Assembly (NCBI GenBank): GCA_016584495.1
Contig: WAID01000003.1
Span: 3,286,001 to 3,350,000 of the forward strand
Source: Celoporthe dispersa
Taxonomy: Eukaryota > Ascomycota > Sordariomycetes > Diaporthales > Cryphonectriaceae
Reading direction: 5' to 3'
DNA length: 64,000 bases
Positions 24,146-35,200 of the stretch are shown here, piece by piece. A program made the position numbers and the translations under genes. The notes beneath the pieces are model-generated. The model was not told the DNA's origin. It searched no databases and saw only the letters and a program-made list of their open reading frames with translations. Each line of letters starts with the position of its first letter. The stretch's first letter is position 1.

Positions 24146-24983
24146 TCAGTCCCAGTCATCGTCAGAATCGCCGGCCGTCTGTTTGCTCTGCTTGATGCCC
24201 TTGTTGCCCGATAGCCTCTCCTCCTCGGCATCCTCGGCCGCTCTCCGTCTCTTGAGCACTCTCATGTCGTTATCCGAGATAGCACCCACCTCCACCAGGA
24301 TCTTGTCCAGGTCCAACATACCGGTGCGCACTCCGCCGATCGTGACAAGTGTGACCACCTGCTTGACGATGTCTCCATTCTTGTAGACCAGTATGGTCGG
24401 GCAGTTCCTCTCCGGATAGCTCTCGATAGCCTGGGAGGCCCTCATCTCGCAGAACTTGACGTCTCCGTACTCCTTCGCGGCCTGCTTCCACAGCTCAGAG
24501 AGCACCCTCGACTCGACGTTTGTGCCCGTAGATGAAGTCAGGTTGACAAGGACCGGTCCATTGTTTGACGCCTCCGTCACCTCTCGTTGGTAGTCCGGTT
24601 TTGATAGTGGGTAGACGCTGCCATGGACCGACTTCTTCTGGACGGCGCTCAGCTCGGCCATTCGCTTCTGCCGGTACTGCTCCAGAAAGGCATCGTCCTC
24701 GTCGTCCTCGAGCTCGTCCAGCTCGTCGAGGTCCTTGCCCTCGAGCCTGTTGTCGTGGGCAAGTCTTCGAGCCTCCAGGATGGCCTCCTCGATCATAGGG
24801 GTAGGACTTGGTGGCTTCTCGGGGATGACGCCGTGCTTTCGAAGGATATCATTCCTGTCATGCCACAGGTCAGGCAAGGCAAGGCAGCTGGACCGGGTCG
24901 GGAGAGATGGCCACATACCATTCCGTGTCAGCATTTGGATCATCGATAGGCACTGCTATCCGCTGGTCTCCTGGTGCAGCCAT
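24146..24983 (-). CDS. plp2: Phosducin-like protein 2 (CCT chaperonin cofactor)
   Basis: PLP2 binds the cytosolic chaperonin CCT/TRiC and helps fold actin and tubulin; it is essential in budding yeast. The N-terminal helix motif TEWNDILRKHGVIPEKP spans the exon junction and is diagnostic as I know the family. An acidic/coiled segment follows (EDDEDDAFLEQYRQKRM), then a thioredoxin-like domain: PVLVNLTSS, KFCEMRASQAIESYPERNCP and TILVYKNGDIV. The acidic tail ends DSDDDWD. Exons: 24983-24919 and 24854-24146 (64-nt GT-AG intron), 257 residues, intact. The start at 24983 is fixed by the MAAPGDQ opening and correct phase. It shares an 814-bp divergent promoter with the eS27 ribosomal protein gene, a plausible pairing of folding and translation genes. 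Confidence 0.93.
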
Positions 24984-25797
24984 GTCTGCAGTGAGGTGAC
25001 GGCTGCTATTGTATGTCGAGTGTAGGGGGGATAGGATAGGAGAGAGGAGAGGCACGACCTGCCCAAATAATCGTTGATGTAGAAGAAGGTTGGCTGCCTA
25101 GTACGATGTACGCGTAGACCAACCGATGACTGTTACGAGGCGGATGCTGATCCCGTAGTACCAGCTTGGCTGCACAAAGAAGAAGAAGAAGAAGAAGAAG
25201 AAGAATAAAATGAACTTGGTATGCACGGAAAGATGATGATGCCCTTGCTTGTCTCAACTATTCTCTCTCTCTCTCTCTCTCCCCGCGTGCCTCCAAGTTG
25301 TGCAGTCCTGAGAAGGCAATGTTGAACCCCACAGTGGGGTTTGGGGAGCAAGTGCCTCTCAAGGGTGAAAAGGAGGAAGGGGATCCCTGCCGTACCAGAG
25401 TGCATGGCCCGAGCTTCCTCGAAGGCGTGCTCATGGAGAGCTAGCCCCATATAAAGAGCAGTGATTGGCTCCGTATCACGTGTGCAGACTGCCCTAAACA
25501 CTGGTGGCCCCCCGCTTGGGTGAATGGGCTGGGCTCTGGGTGGCTGTTACTGGACACCTGCTCTGGGCTGGCCTTGGTCTGGTTTGCAGCTGGCCCAAAG
25601 TGCAATCTCCACCTGCAAACTCGAGCCCCAGAAACGAACTTTTTCCCTCTGCCACTCCCCGCGAGACCTCTGTCCCATTGACACTCAACCATCGACAACG
25701 AATCAACAACCACTGTTCTTGTCGTCAAAGATCTCGTCAACACAAACCTCAACCTCTCGGTTCTACTTTTGTCAAGTCATCGACAACAACAGTCAAG
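24984..25797. promoter_or_regulatory. Divergent promoter between plp2 and the eS27 gene
   Basis: 814 bp with no gene. It contains a (GAA)n array near 25180, (CT)10 at 25262-25281, an inverted CCAAT box (ATTGG, about 25464), a TATAAA-like element near 25450 and the palindromic E-box CACGTG at 25477-25482. The E-box lies about 320 bp from the eS27 ATG. The boxes are seen directly; their use is inference. Confidence 0.45.
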
Positions 25798-26502
25798 ATG
25801 GTAAGCCGATTCTCGACACCGACCAGTGCTGCCATCTGGCCGCCGCTGCCCGCAGTTGCCTTGGGGAAACAGGACCTCAAATGTGCGCCCACGATCAACC
25901 TCATCCAGCCTGTATCGAACTATCGAACCTCAAGGGCAATTGGGTGTACGATGTTTTGGCCGACGGTGACGAGCCACACGAGAGAACATCTGGGCCACAT
26001 TTCTACGAGTGCACTGCAGGCAGCGTGACGGCTTGGAAGGGCTACCTGACCATCCCCGCAGATTGTGCGGGTGTATTTTGCCGTTGACCATATATGATGC
26101 TAACATGACTTTTTCCCCCCACCAAAGGTTCTCGCTGTCGACCTCCTCAACCCCAGCCCTGCTGCTGAGGCCAAGAAGCACAAGCTCAAGGTACGAAACA
26201 ACCACCCACCCATCCACCCGCCCACAGCGCCCACTATGAGCAGCACCGTCTCTGAGAGCTGTTGTTACCTCGGTGTGACAGCGCACGTGCTAACCATCAT
26301 CATCACCACCACATTATAGACCCTGGTGCCCGCTCCCCGATCCTTCTTCATGGATGTCAAGTGCCCCGGCTGCTTCACCATCACCACCGTCTTCTCCCAC
26401 GCCCAGACCGTCGTCATCTGCCAGGGCTGCACAACCGTCCTCTGCCAACCCACCGGTGGCAAGGCCCGCCTGACCGAGGGCTGCTCCTTCCGCAGGAAGT
26501 AG
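25798..26502 (+). CDS. rps27: 40S ribosomal protein eS27
   Basis: A small-subunit ribosomal protein with a zinc ribbon. Exon 1 is only the ATG (25798-25800), followed at once by a 327-nt intron (25801-26127). Exon 2 is 26128-26190 and exon 3 is 26320-26502. The product is 82 residues: it opens VLAVDLLNPSPAAEAKKHKLK, has CPGC-x15-CQGC as the four zinc ligands with TTVFSHAQTVVI between them, and ends EGCSFRRK. Length and sequence match the eukaryotic family closely. A start codon isolated by a first intron is common in ribosomal protein genes and often places control elements in that intron. No frame break. Confidence 0.97.
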
Positions 26503-28423
26503 ATGCCTCGCGGCATCCCATTTCCTCTTCCTCCTTGACGGCTGTTTACGACAAAGACAAGGGCATCATCGACCATGGGGTTTGGCACATCGGACATCTC
26601 AAGATGCAAGGGCATGGACTCGACATAGGCGACGACATCTAGGGCGTACATTAGACAAGTCAGGTGGTCTTGGGCTGACCTTGTGTTGCGGGTAGAAGAT
26701 GGAACCTCCAAAATTCAACCTCGATTGAACAAAAACGGGGGGTGGCGTTTGGGGTCCGGATATCTTGCATCAACGAATCGAGTTTTTTCTTTTTTCGGGA
26801 TTTCTCTCCCCACACACATACACCTTCGGCACGTGCGCGGAGGATGTGATGACTGGTGGCTACGGTGGTGGTCGTGTGGTGGTGGTGGTTTTTTTTTCTT
26901 GTTTAAAAAAAAAAAACATGCCGTGTTGCTGTTGTTACTATTGCTCGCACCTCCGACCCCCCTTCCCTCGGCACGGCGGGGATATGCGGCGATACTGCAC
27001 TAGGAGGATAGCCGGAAATTTTGCATTCTCACACGAGCGTTTGGGAGCTGTCTGCCATGTCTTGCGATGTTTGGGCATGGCGATGCATGGTATTACAGGG
27101 TGCCTGCTGGACGTGATGACGTGGACCGCTGATTGAGGATTGCTATTCCTGCTTTGTATACCCGGAGGACACTCGTGGGTGGGAAGATGTAGTCGAGCTG
27201 GTTTGTGACTTGCGATGATGCAATGGACTGATGGACTCTCCTATACCCTGCTGTGTGCTCGCCCAGCGTGTGATGTGTGTGTGTGTGTTTTTGTGATGCG
27301 TCGCCGTTCTTGTATTTTATGTCCACACCTGTTCACCATGCCGGACAGGCGAGGGCCCAGAGGTGTATACACTACGATGTAACCGGTATCATGGGAGAGC
27401 ACAGGAAGCGGGAGCTGGGGCCATGATCACCGAGGTGTACTGCGGCTCCCCCTCGGTCCTGATGCTACTGTGATATCGCCTGCGTGCCTGCAGGCAGGAC
27501 GGCACGGATGGACAGATGGCCGGTAGGGAGAAGGGTCTCAAGACCATGAGTCCCCAGAGGAAGAGCATCACTTGATGCATGGCAACATGCGCTAAGTAGC
27601 ATAGATGTTGGCTAGATCCATCGCCCTCGGCTGAGACTCCCGCTCTAGAAGTGATGCTCAGGGTGTTTGGCCCCCACCTTCTTCGGGGAGACTCAAGGCC
27701 AGAGGAACCCAAAAGACTAGAGAAGAAAGAAAACAGAGAGAGAAGAAGGAAAAAAGAAGAGAGAGAAAGAGAAAAAAAACTGTCTTGACCGCCTCATCAG
27801 AGTCTGACTGCCTCTTGCCCGAGTGTCGTGTTCAACCCGCCCGCTGTGAGCCTGGTTGGGCCACTACTGACCAATGGGTCTGCCTCCATTGCCCACTGAC
27901 TAAGACGCACTGCAGCAAAGGTCCGGGCCAGCCAGCACCCAACTGCCAATCTACCCTGCTGAGAGCACCCGAGAACGCGACCGCAACGCCAAAGAAACGC
28001 GCCCCTGCAGCGGGCTATTGCTATTTTATCGGGCCAGGGATCGCGCGTTTTCCCTCCCCGACCCCACCTGCCCTGCATCGTCCCTGTCTCTGGCAAGAGG
28101 CAAGAGGGCTTATTGTTTGCCATTACCGTTTTCGCACCCTGCCCACCGCACCGTCTCGTGTGTGAGCGTGTGAACCAAATGGGCCCGTCCTGGCACTGCC
28201 TGGGCCTCTCCTCCTCCACCTCCACTCAGCCTACCCTCAACCTCCTCCACTGCCTCGTTTCCTCCTCCCACTCCCTCATCTAACACCCCTTTTCACCCGC
28301 CAGTGCTCATCTCTGTCTCGTCTGCACCTGACTCTCCCAGACAACAGACCTACTCCGGGGCCATACATTATATGCCCTGCAGCCTGAGACACCACGAGGG
28401 AAGGAAAAAGAAAGACACGCGAG

Positions 28424-28455
<32 letters not shown>

Positions 28456-28745
28456 GAGACAAAAATCAAAAAAACACCCCACCTCGTGCAGCTCTAGACA
28501 TCCTGACCACGTCACTCAACCGTCCTCCCCAAGGCAAGGGCCGTGGAGACCCCTACCGTCTACCTCCGCCGCCCTCGGTCCCACGAGACACGAACAGGCT
28601 GTCCTTCTCTCTTGTCTACGTCAAGCAGACACCAATCTCGGGTACCAGCCTACTGCTGCTGCTGCTGCCAGTACGTACAGCAAGAAGAAGATCTGTGCAA
28701 CCACCCGCGCCCGGCCCCAGGACACACAGGTCTCGGATAGCCGTC
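26503..28745. other. Intergenic region, no gene seen
   Basis: The 3' flank of the eS27 gene and the promoter of the ribonucleotide reductase inhibitor. It holds an A/T homopolymer pair near 26890-26918, a GT array near 27275 and a CA/GA array at 28425-28456. No gene-like frame. Confidence 0.6.
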
Positions 28746-29610
28746 ATGTCCGCCCCACGAGCCAAGCGCCCGTTCGCCGGTGCCGCCAGTGATCCCGCCC
28801 AGCGCCAGATCACCTCCTTCTTCCACACAGCAGCCGGTGGCGCCAACACCACCTCACCAGACGTCTACGAGGACGGCGTACCCTCGCGGCCCGTGCTTCC
28901 CGCAGAGACCCAGTCCAACCTCCTCAACGTGGGCATGCGCATCCGCAAGTCCGTCCCGGAGGGTTACAAGACAGGCGTAGGCGCCTACAGCGCCTTCACC
29001 CTCTTTGACGACCTCGACCGCAGACAGCCTGCCCGCGCCGCCGCCCCCGCGCCCATCGTCACCACCCGCGCCCCCTCCGGCCCCTACACCACCGCCCAGC
29101 GGGAGCTCCTCCCCTTCTGCGGCATCAACAAGGTCGGCGGTCTCTCCTCCCAGCCCTCGTCCTCCCCCTCCACCTCCCTCTCCTATCACGACGCCATCCC
29201 CGCCATCGACGATGTCCCCTCGCTCAGCAGCAGCCAGGACTCCGTGGCCGGCAGCACGGCGAGCCTCGCGCCCAACAGGAAGCGCGTGTACGACGAGGGC
29301 GAGGAGAGCGACACCCTCCGTGTCGGGCTGCCTGCAGGTCCCCAGCGGCGACTGGATGGACGGCCAGGTCAGCCCGCGGAGCCTGGTGCCGGTAGGCTGG
29401 GACAACACGCGGGTCATGGCCGTCCCTAAGAAGCTGCGCCGGAGCCTGCAGGCGGGTGCTGTCGTCGTCCCTGCCGTGGCCATCGCGGGCGTGGACCACA
29501 AGGCCCTGGGCCAGCTGGACCAGGAGAACATGATGCTGGACGGGGACGACTTTCCGGATGCAGATTTCCTCGACTACCGAGTGCTGGCAGACGATCCAAT
29601 GGAGATCTAG
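28746..29610 (+). CDS. Ribonucleotide reductase inhibitor (Spd1/Dif1-like) with PIP box
   Basis: This family restrains ribonucleotide reductase, and so dNTP levels, outside S phase by binding or relocating its small subunit. Residues 19-26, QRQITSFF, form a PCNA-interacting (PIP) box. Residues 58-77 (NLLNVGMRIRKSVPEGYKTG) are the family's signature. The middle is Ser/Pro-rich, with a probable basic cluster NRKRVYDEGEE. The C-terminal part contains GWDNTRVMAVPKK and the acidic end DFPDADFLDYRVL. The frame changes once, between about 29300 and 29345 (one extra base); correction gives 287 codons. The ATG at 28746 is chosen because the upstream in-frame extension lacks an ATG. The next gene is convergent. 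Confidence 0.85.
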
Positions 29611-30280
29611 ATAGATCATGATGATGATGATGTGAGGATCAATCTCCACGCGAGGGAAGAAAGAAGAAGAGATAAGAAAAAGAAGAAAGAGAAAGAAAGA
29701 AAAAAAAAGGAAGGGCGGGGGGCTACGGCGAGGCAAGGCTGTTCGAGAATGGATGGATAGAGAGGCTGAGGATGAAGTTGGCATACTGTCTACTGCAGGG
29801 AGACTTGGGGAGAATGGCGTTTTTATCGTTTTCTCTCTTTATGGGGGGTCTTTTTTTGTTTTGTTTTGTTCTTTGAATCGGCATGCTATCAGCATGAGCG
29901 CGGCGTTTATGGTCAGAGGCCCCTCCTTTCGATGATGGACGGGCCTCTCTGGGGTTCTGAACATCCACCCATCTGTCTCATCACGCTGATGGCAGAAGAC
30001 ATAAATTGAAAAGCTGTTCTGTACCTTGCTTGGCTTTCTTCACTTCCCATGGGAGAGATTCTATACAGATCCGAGGGCAGAGACGAGTAACTACGGAGAC
30101 GCTACCCAGACTACCCTTCATCCAATACTTGTACAGACAGACAGATACGTCCGTGTGCATAGTACGCATGCGTGCTGGCTGTGCTCGTGATGTTCAAGAG
30201 CATACCGTCTGATTGATTAATCTCAACCCTCCTCGCCTACGTGGGGGTTGGACGGGCCAGGCCCAGCCCCCCCCCTTCTT
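29611..30280. other. Convergent 3' flanks, no gene seen
   Basis: A-rich tract near 29640-29715 and T-rich tract near 29850. Nothing else recognised. Confidence 0.6.
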
Positions 30281-31703
30281 TCAGATCCCACGAAAGGGGT
30301 CACGAAACTCAAGCAGGTCTCTCTGCCCATAGAACTCACCCGCGACCGTCAGGATCATGTTGAGCGTGGCCCGCATATTCACGCGCGCCCGGGCCGGTCC
30401 GAGACCCGTCTCTCCTCCCTGCTGCGTCGCGGCGGCGGCGGCGGCGGCGGCATCCTTACCACCGGACGTGGTCGGTCCGGGCGAGGAGGAGCAAGAGGGG
30501 CTGGAGGCGCCGACGTCGAGGCTCGCGAGCAGTCTCGTCCTTGCGCGCTCGACATCCTCGTCCTCCTCGTCCTCGTCCTCCCTAGAGCCCGTCGCGGCAG
30601 CAACAGGTGGCGGCTCATCAGCAATCTCACCGTCTTCTGTGTCACTGTCATCCGAGGCTGGTGGTGGTGGTGGTGGTGGCGGCGGCGGCGGCTGGCCGTG
30701 GCCCTCATCCTCACCTTGTCCGCGCTCGTCGTCGTCGTCGTCGTCGTCGCCGCCCCCGACCCACTCCTCGGCGCCGGCCTCCTCGTCGTGGCCGCCCAGC
30801 TCCACCGCCTCCCGCAGCAGGGCCATCTCCCGCAGCGTGTGCATCAGCAGCGCCGCGCGCTTGCCCAGCTCGCGCACGTGGCCCACCTCGGTGTGGTCCA
30901 TCTCGCCGCGGCCGGGCAGCCTGGCCAGCAGGGCCCACAGCCAGCGGCTCGTCCTCTCGCGCAGCTCCACGCCCGCGCGCAGGAACTTGCCGCCCAGGAG
31001 CACGCGCAGCACGCGCAGCACGGCGCTCTTGTCCATGGCGGCGACCTGGGCCGGGTGCGGGTCCGCGTGCCGCAGGCGGGCCGACCACACGGCGAAGGTG
31101 TGCGAGCCGCGGCCGAGGCGGCCCACGTCGGGGGACTGGTCGGGCGGGAGGGAGGCGAGCGCGGAGGGGGGAGGGGGCCGGCGCAGGCGGGCGCGGAGGG
31201 CGAGGAAGCGCGAGGCGAGGGCGTCGAGGTAGGCGGCGCCTATGCGCGCGGCCTGGTCGCCTCGGTCGTCGCTGTCGCCGTCGCATCCCTCTGGCGGGTC
31301 GGACAGGGTGTCGTCGGGCGCGGCGGTGTATGCGCCGTCTTCGTAGTAGCCGCGGGCATCACCACAGCCGTTGGAGTAGATGCTGCGGTCGACAGGCCCG
31401 CCGGCAGCGCGGGTCACCTCGGGGAGCTGCGGGCCGGACCTGGGGGCGACGAGGAGGTGGGGGATGCCGCTGGCCTGTTGGCTGTGGTTTGCTCACCATA
31501 TCAGCATCTCGTGTGTGTGCGGGGCTGTGTAGCGGGAGAGGAGGAGAGGAGGAGGCTTGCCGGACAGATCTGAGGTAGGCGAGCGCGTCGGTATCGTCCT
31601 CCAGGTCGAGGTCCTCATCGACGACTGCGGCCGGCCCGTGAAGCCCTGGGAAGCAGCACCGCTGTCCGTAGGTGACATCAGTAGCAGGCTCTTGTGGTTG
31701 TTG

Positions 31704-31736
<33 letters not shown>

Positions 31737-31840
31737 CTTCTTCTTCTGAGGGGGGTTGCGTTGCGCGCACGCTTGATGGGGGCTGGCTGGTCCTCCTCGT
31801 CGGGTCCCGTGATGGATGCGAGATCCCTCTTGGCGGCCAT
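30281..31840 (-). CDS. Gemin2/SIP1 homologue (SMN complex, snRNP assembly)
   Basis: Gemin2 holds the Sm-protein ring during spliceosomal snRNP assembly; fungi keep a reduced SMN complex. Evidence: YGQRCCFPGLHGP and DALAYLRSVR in exon 1, GIPHLLVAPR at the start of exon 2, the helical SRWLWALLARLPGRGEMDHT followed by VRELGKRAALLM, and the C-terminal LNMILTVAGEFYGQRDLLE, which matches the family ending. Exons: 31840-31561 and 31481-30281. The intron uses a GC donor (GCAAGC) and AG acceptor and is the only splice that keeps the family sequence continuous. One base is missing in the G6 at 31750-31755, just before a Lys/poly-Gln tract (CTG repeat at 31707-31734). The corrected length is 493 codons. 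Acidic and Pro-rich inserts enlarge the C-terminal half. Confidence 0.85.
31707..31734. repeat. CTG/CAG repeat coding for poly-Gln in the Gemin2 homologue
   Basis: About nine CAG codons on the minus strand, preceded by AAG codons, between the Met exon start and the conserved YGQR block. Confidence 0.85.
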
Positions 31841-31906
31841 GCTATATGATCTCGGCGAGGCGGGTCGCTTGATCCCTCCTGGTACTGTTTTGTGCCTTGG
31901 TGGAGG

Positions 31907-31939
<33 letters not shown>

Positions 31940-32281
31940 AAGAAAAAGAAAAGGCCGGCCGAGGAGAGAGAAACAAGAGATGGATGCCTGCCTGAGGAGC
32001 TACTACATTGACCGTCGAGTTTACTGGGGGTTAGGGTTAGACATCACACAGGCTACAGCGCGGCTCGAGGCAGACAGCATCGCCGGGACACACATGCTAT
32101 AGGCACTTCATTCCGGGACAGGTCGGCAGGCTGTAGAGACTGGAGAGTTGGAGAGGCCCTCTCCAGTGAGTGCGAGAGAGACGCGGGTGGATCATGATGA
32201 CGACGATGATGATGGTGATGATGCCGTGGTGGCTTCAGTCCTTGTGACTGCTGCGTGCTCTCTCGACGACCAGGCGCTCGC
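31841..32281. other. Intergenic gap between Rqc2 and Gemin2 genes
   Basis: 441 bp holding the Gemin2 promoter and the Rqc2 3' flank. An A-run of about 20 lies at 31906-31926. No gene. Confidence 0.6.
32026..32040 (-). promoter_or_regulatory. Telobox-like element (two TTAGGG units) upstream of the Gemin2 gene
   Basis: The + strand shows two tandem telomere-type hexamers after a G run; on the Gemin2 coding strand this reads as AACCCTAA, the telobox. It sits about 190 bp upstream of the Gemin2 ATG. Teloboxes are known promoter elements of translation and ribosome-biogenesis genes in fungi and plants. Regulatory use here is inference. Confidence 0.4.
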
Positions 32282-35200
32282 TCAGTTCTGCTTCCCTCCC
32301 TTCCCACCTCTCCCACCTCTGCCTTGTTTCGCTCCACCCTTGCCGCCGCCCTTGCCGCCTCCGCCACCGCCTCCTCCACCTCCTCCTCCGGCTTGTTTTC
32401 CGCCCGACGTGCCACCTGTCGTCATGACCGTCATCTTGCCTACCGGTACGACGTTGTTCCCCTCTTCGGGCCTGAGGCTCCTGATCAGCTCCACCTCGCG
32501 CGGCCACATCCTCTCCGGGTCCCTGGCCTGCTCGTCGACGGCCCCCTTCTTGGCAGCGGCGACCTTCCACCTCTCGAGCATCTCCTTGATCGCCTTGCCC
32601 TTCTTCGTCGGGCCCGGCTGGATCTTCACCTTGTACTTGCATCTTGACATGGCCGCCCAGGGTGCACAGACGGGTACGGCCTCGAGGATCTCATCGCCAG
32701 GCAGTGGTGTTCCCACCAGGGCATCCAGCGGCGTCGCGGCCTGCTCCTCGCTGTCGTCCAGGACCTCGACGCCCTCGTCGAGCATCAGCCGCCGCATCTC
32801 CTCGTGCTCGGCCGTCTTCTGTTTCTGCCTCTCCTGGGCGCGCCTGCGCCTGTCGCGCCGTGCTTCTTCCTCTGCTTGCTTCTCGGCCTTGGCTCTGGCT
32901 TCTGCCTCGGCCTTCTGGCGGCCCTTGGCGGCGCCAATGAGCTGTTCGTGCATGGCACGGTCTTCGTCATCTTGGTCCTTGTACTTGGCGGCAATCTTCT
33001 TTTGCTTGGCACGCCGGCCGCGCTTTGCTCGTGGCCCGTTGCTTTGGGGTCTGGGACCGTCCGCTGCGGTCTCAGCAGTAGTAGTACTGGCGGTACTGGC
33101 AGAGGGAGGGGGGGGCTTCCTCTGTGGCGGCTCCCTCGGCGGCAGCGCCGGAGATGGTGCTGCCAGGTTCACCAGCACCAGTGTCGCCCTCCTGGCCGTA
33201 AACCTCGTCTTCGACTGTACCCGCGGCGCCTCTAGAAGCTGTGGCGTCTGCGGCCAGGGCACCAGACATCAGTGCCTCCGCCGGTTCCCCGATGCTCAGC
33301 TTTCCTAAGTCGTCCTTCACATGATCAACAGACTCACCATCCAGATCATCATCATCATCATCACGCTCGGCCTCCTCGTCGTCCTCTTCCCTGTGAACCG
33401 CATTGGTCTGCAGCGGATTTCGCCCGTCGAGGTCATCAACTTCCTCTTGCTCTTCCTCTGATCCGTCGGCGCCGTCCTTCGCCTGCTCGGGCTCGCCAGG
33501 TCCGCGCTTGATGGCGCCACGATCTAGATGGCCGACGGGACCCTCGGCGCCAGCAGGCTGCGGCTCGTCCGCCTCGACAAGCCTGTGCTTGACGTGGCTA
33601 GCCTTGCTCTCCTCGCTGATCTTGAACAAGAAGCCGAACCCGAGGACGAGGGGTTGGGGCGTCAGGATGTTCTTGCTGCCCCGCACCATGAAGCTTCCGG
33701 TCGGGAGGTACTCGCCGGTCGGCGCAGACTTGGATACCTGCTCGGCGTTGACCCACCAGGCCCCCATCCCGGCCTTCGAGTCCCAAGCGTTGGATGAACA
33801 GACCGACAGGCTCCCGGCCTGGGACAAGGTCGCAGGCGGTACGGGTGCATCGGGCGTTCTGGGGTTGTTCTTGATGATGACAGATGCTGCGCCGTGCATG
33901 TCAGCGTGCACATAGACATCCCCCTTTCCAAGATGCTTCCTGTACAGCATTTCGTTCTGGCTGGCGTCTCGGCCCCCAACGACGAGGTATCCATCCGACG
34001 ATAGAAACCATAAGAACTTCTCGAACCACATCTGACGGCGCGTGGGTTGCAGCGTCGGCTTCTCCTGTTTCAGGCCCTTCTTGAGGTCCTGCACGATCTT
34101 CTTCTCAGCGCTCTTGAGCGCTGATACAGATGCTCCACGGTCCTCTGCTCCTTCACGGCGGCCACCTTCTTCTGATCGTAGTAGTCGCGCGCGTTTGCAA
34201 ATGGCGTCAGACCGAGGTTGATCTCGATGACAAGCCTATTGTCAGGCGACTGAGCCTTGCCTTCCTTCTCCGCCTCCTCCTCCTCGTCGTCGTCGTCGTC
34301 ATCGTCGTCATCATTGTCATCATCACCAGAGGTCTCAGGGCTGGTGTCATCTCCCCCGCCCGCTTCTTCACCCCTATGTTCTCTCCGTCGACCTCCTCCT
34401 CTGCCAGGAGCAGGGTGATGGTGTTGCGTTCCAGGTCCAAGGGCAGCTTGATGATCTCCGCGACCGCGTTGTGTCTTTTCTGCTCCCTCGCGATCAGCTT
34501 GCCGATGTTGACCCAGTCCATGCCCTGGGAGACGAGACCATTCACAGCATCGATCGCCTCCGCCACACGATCTACGTTGGCTTCAATGGCACCAGCTTTG
34601 CGCATATTGAGAGTCTGCGCCGTCTTGAGACCCTCGACCTTCTGCTCCTGTATGGCCCGGACCGCCTCGAGCTTCCTCTTTGCGGTGGCCTCGCGGTCGT
34701 TCAGCCTGGCCTCCAGCTTCTGGCCCTCGATGCAGGAGAAGAACTCATCGAGGGCCTTGTTGAAGCTGTCAAAGGTCAAGATGGCGTACTCGGGGTCGTT
34801 TCCGTATTTATGAGGCAAGAATGGCTGGAAGTCTTCGTATATGAGCCCCTGCACCCTCTCAGACTCCGCCGTCGAGGGGTTGTCGGCCTCCTTGGCCTCC
34901 CGCTTCCTGGCGACAATGTAGCCCTTGCAGGTTGCCGCGCTGGTCACCTCGTCCACAATCCTGCGGGCTTCCTCCAGGGCCTGGAACAGTGCCTCGAAGA
35001 GCACATCGTTGTCGAGGACGTCGCCCGGCATGACGGTGGGCTCGAATCCGGTTGCCGCAAAGGCATGGTCGACCACGACGGGGGCAGCTCTTCCAGCGAC
35101 GTCGCCAGGCCCCTCCTCAGCTCGTCGCCGGGTTTTCTCCTGTGCTTCTTCCTGCCGAGGGCCGCCTGGGCTGCCTCCGCCTTCTTGACCGACGCCGAGA

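Noticed and set aside
30248..31573. 441-codon + strand open frame
   Set aside because: Antisense shadow of the Gemin2 homologue; its composition (Val/Arg/Gly, repeat-coded) follows from GC-rich third positions on the other strand.
32148..33308. 386-codon + strand open frame
   Set aside because: Antisense shadow of the Rqc2 C-terminal half; Pro and Ser runs mirror the Gly-rich tail and charged domain.
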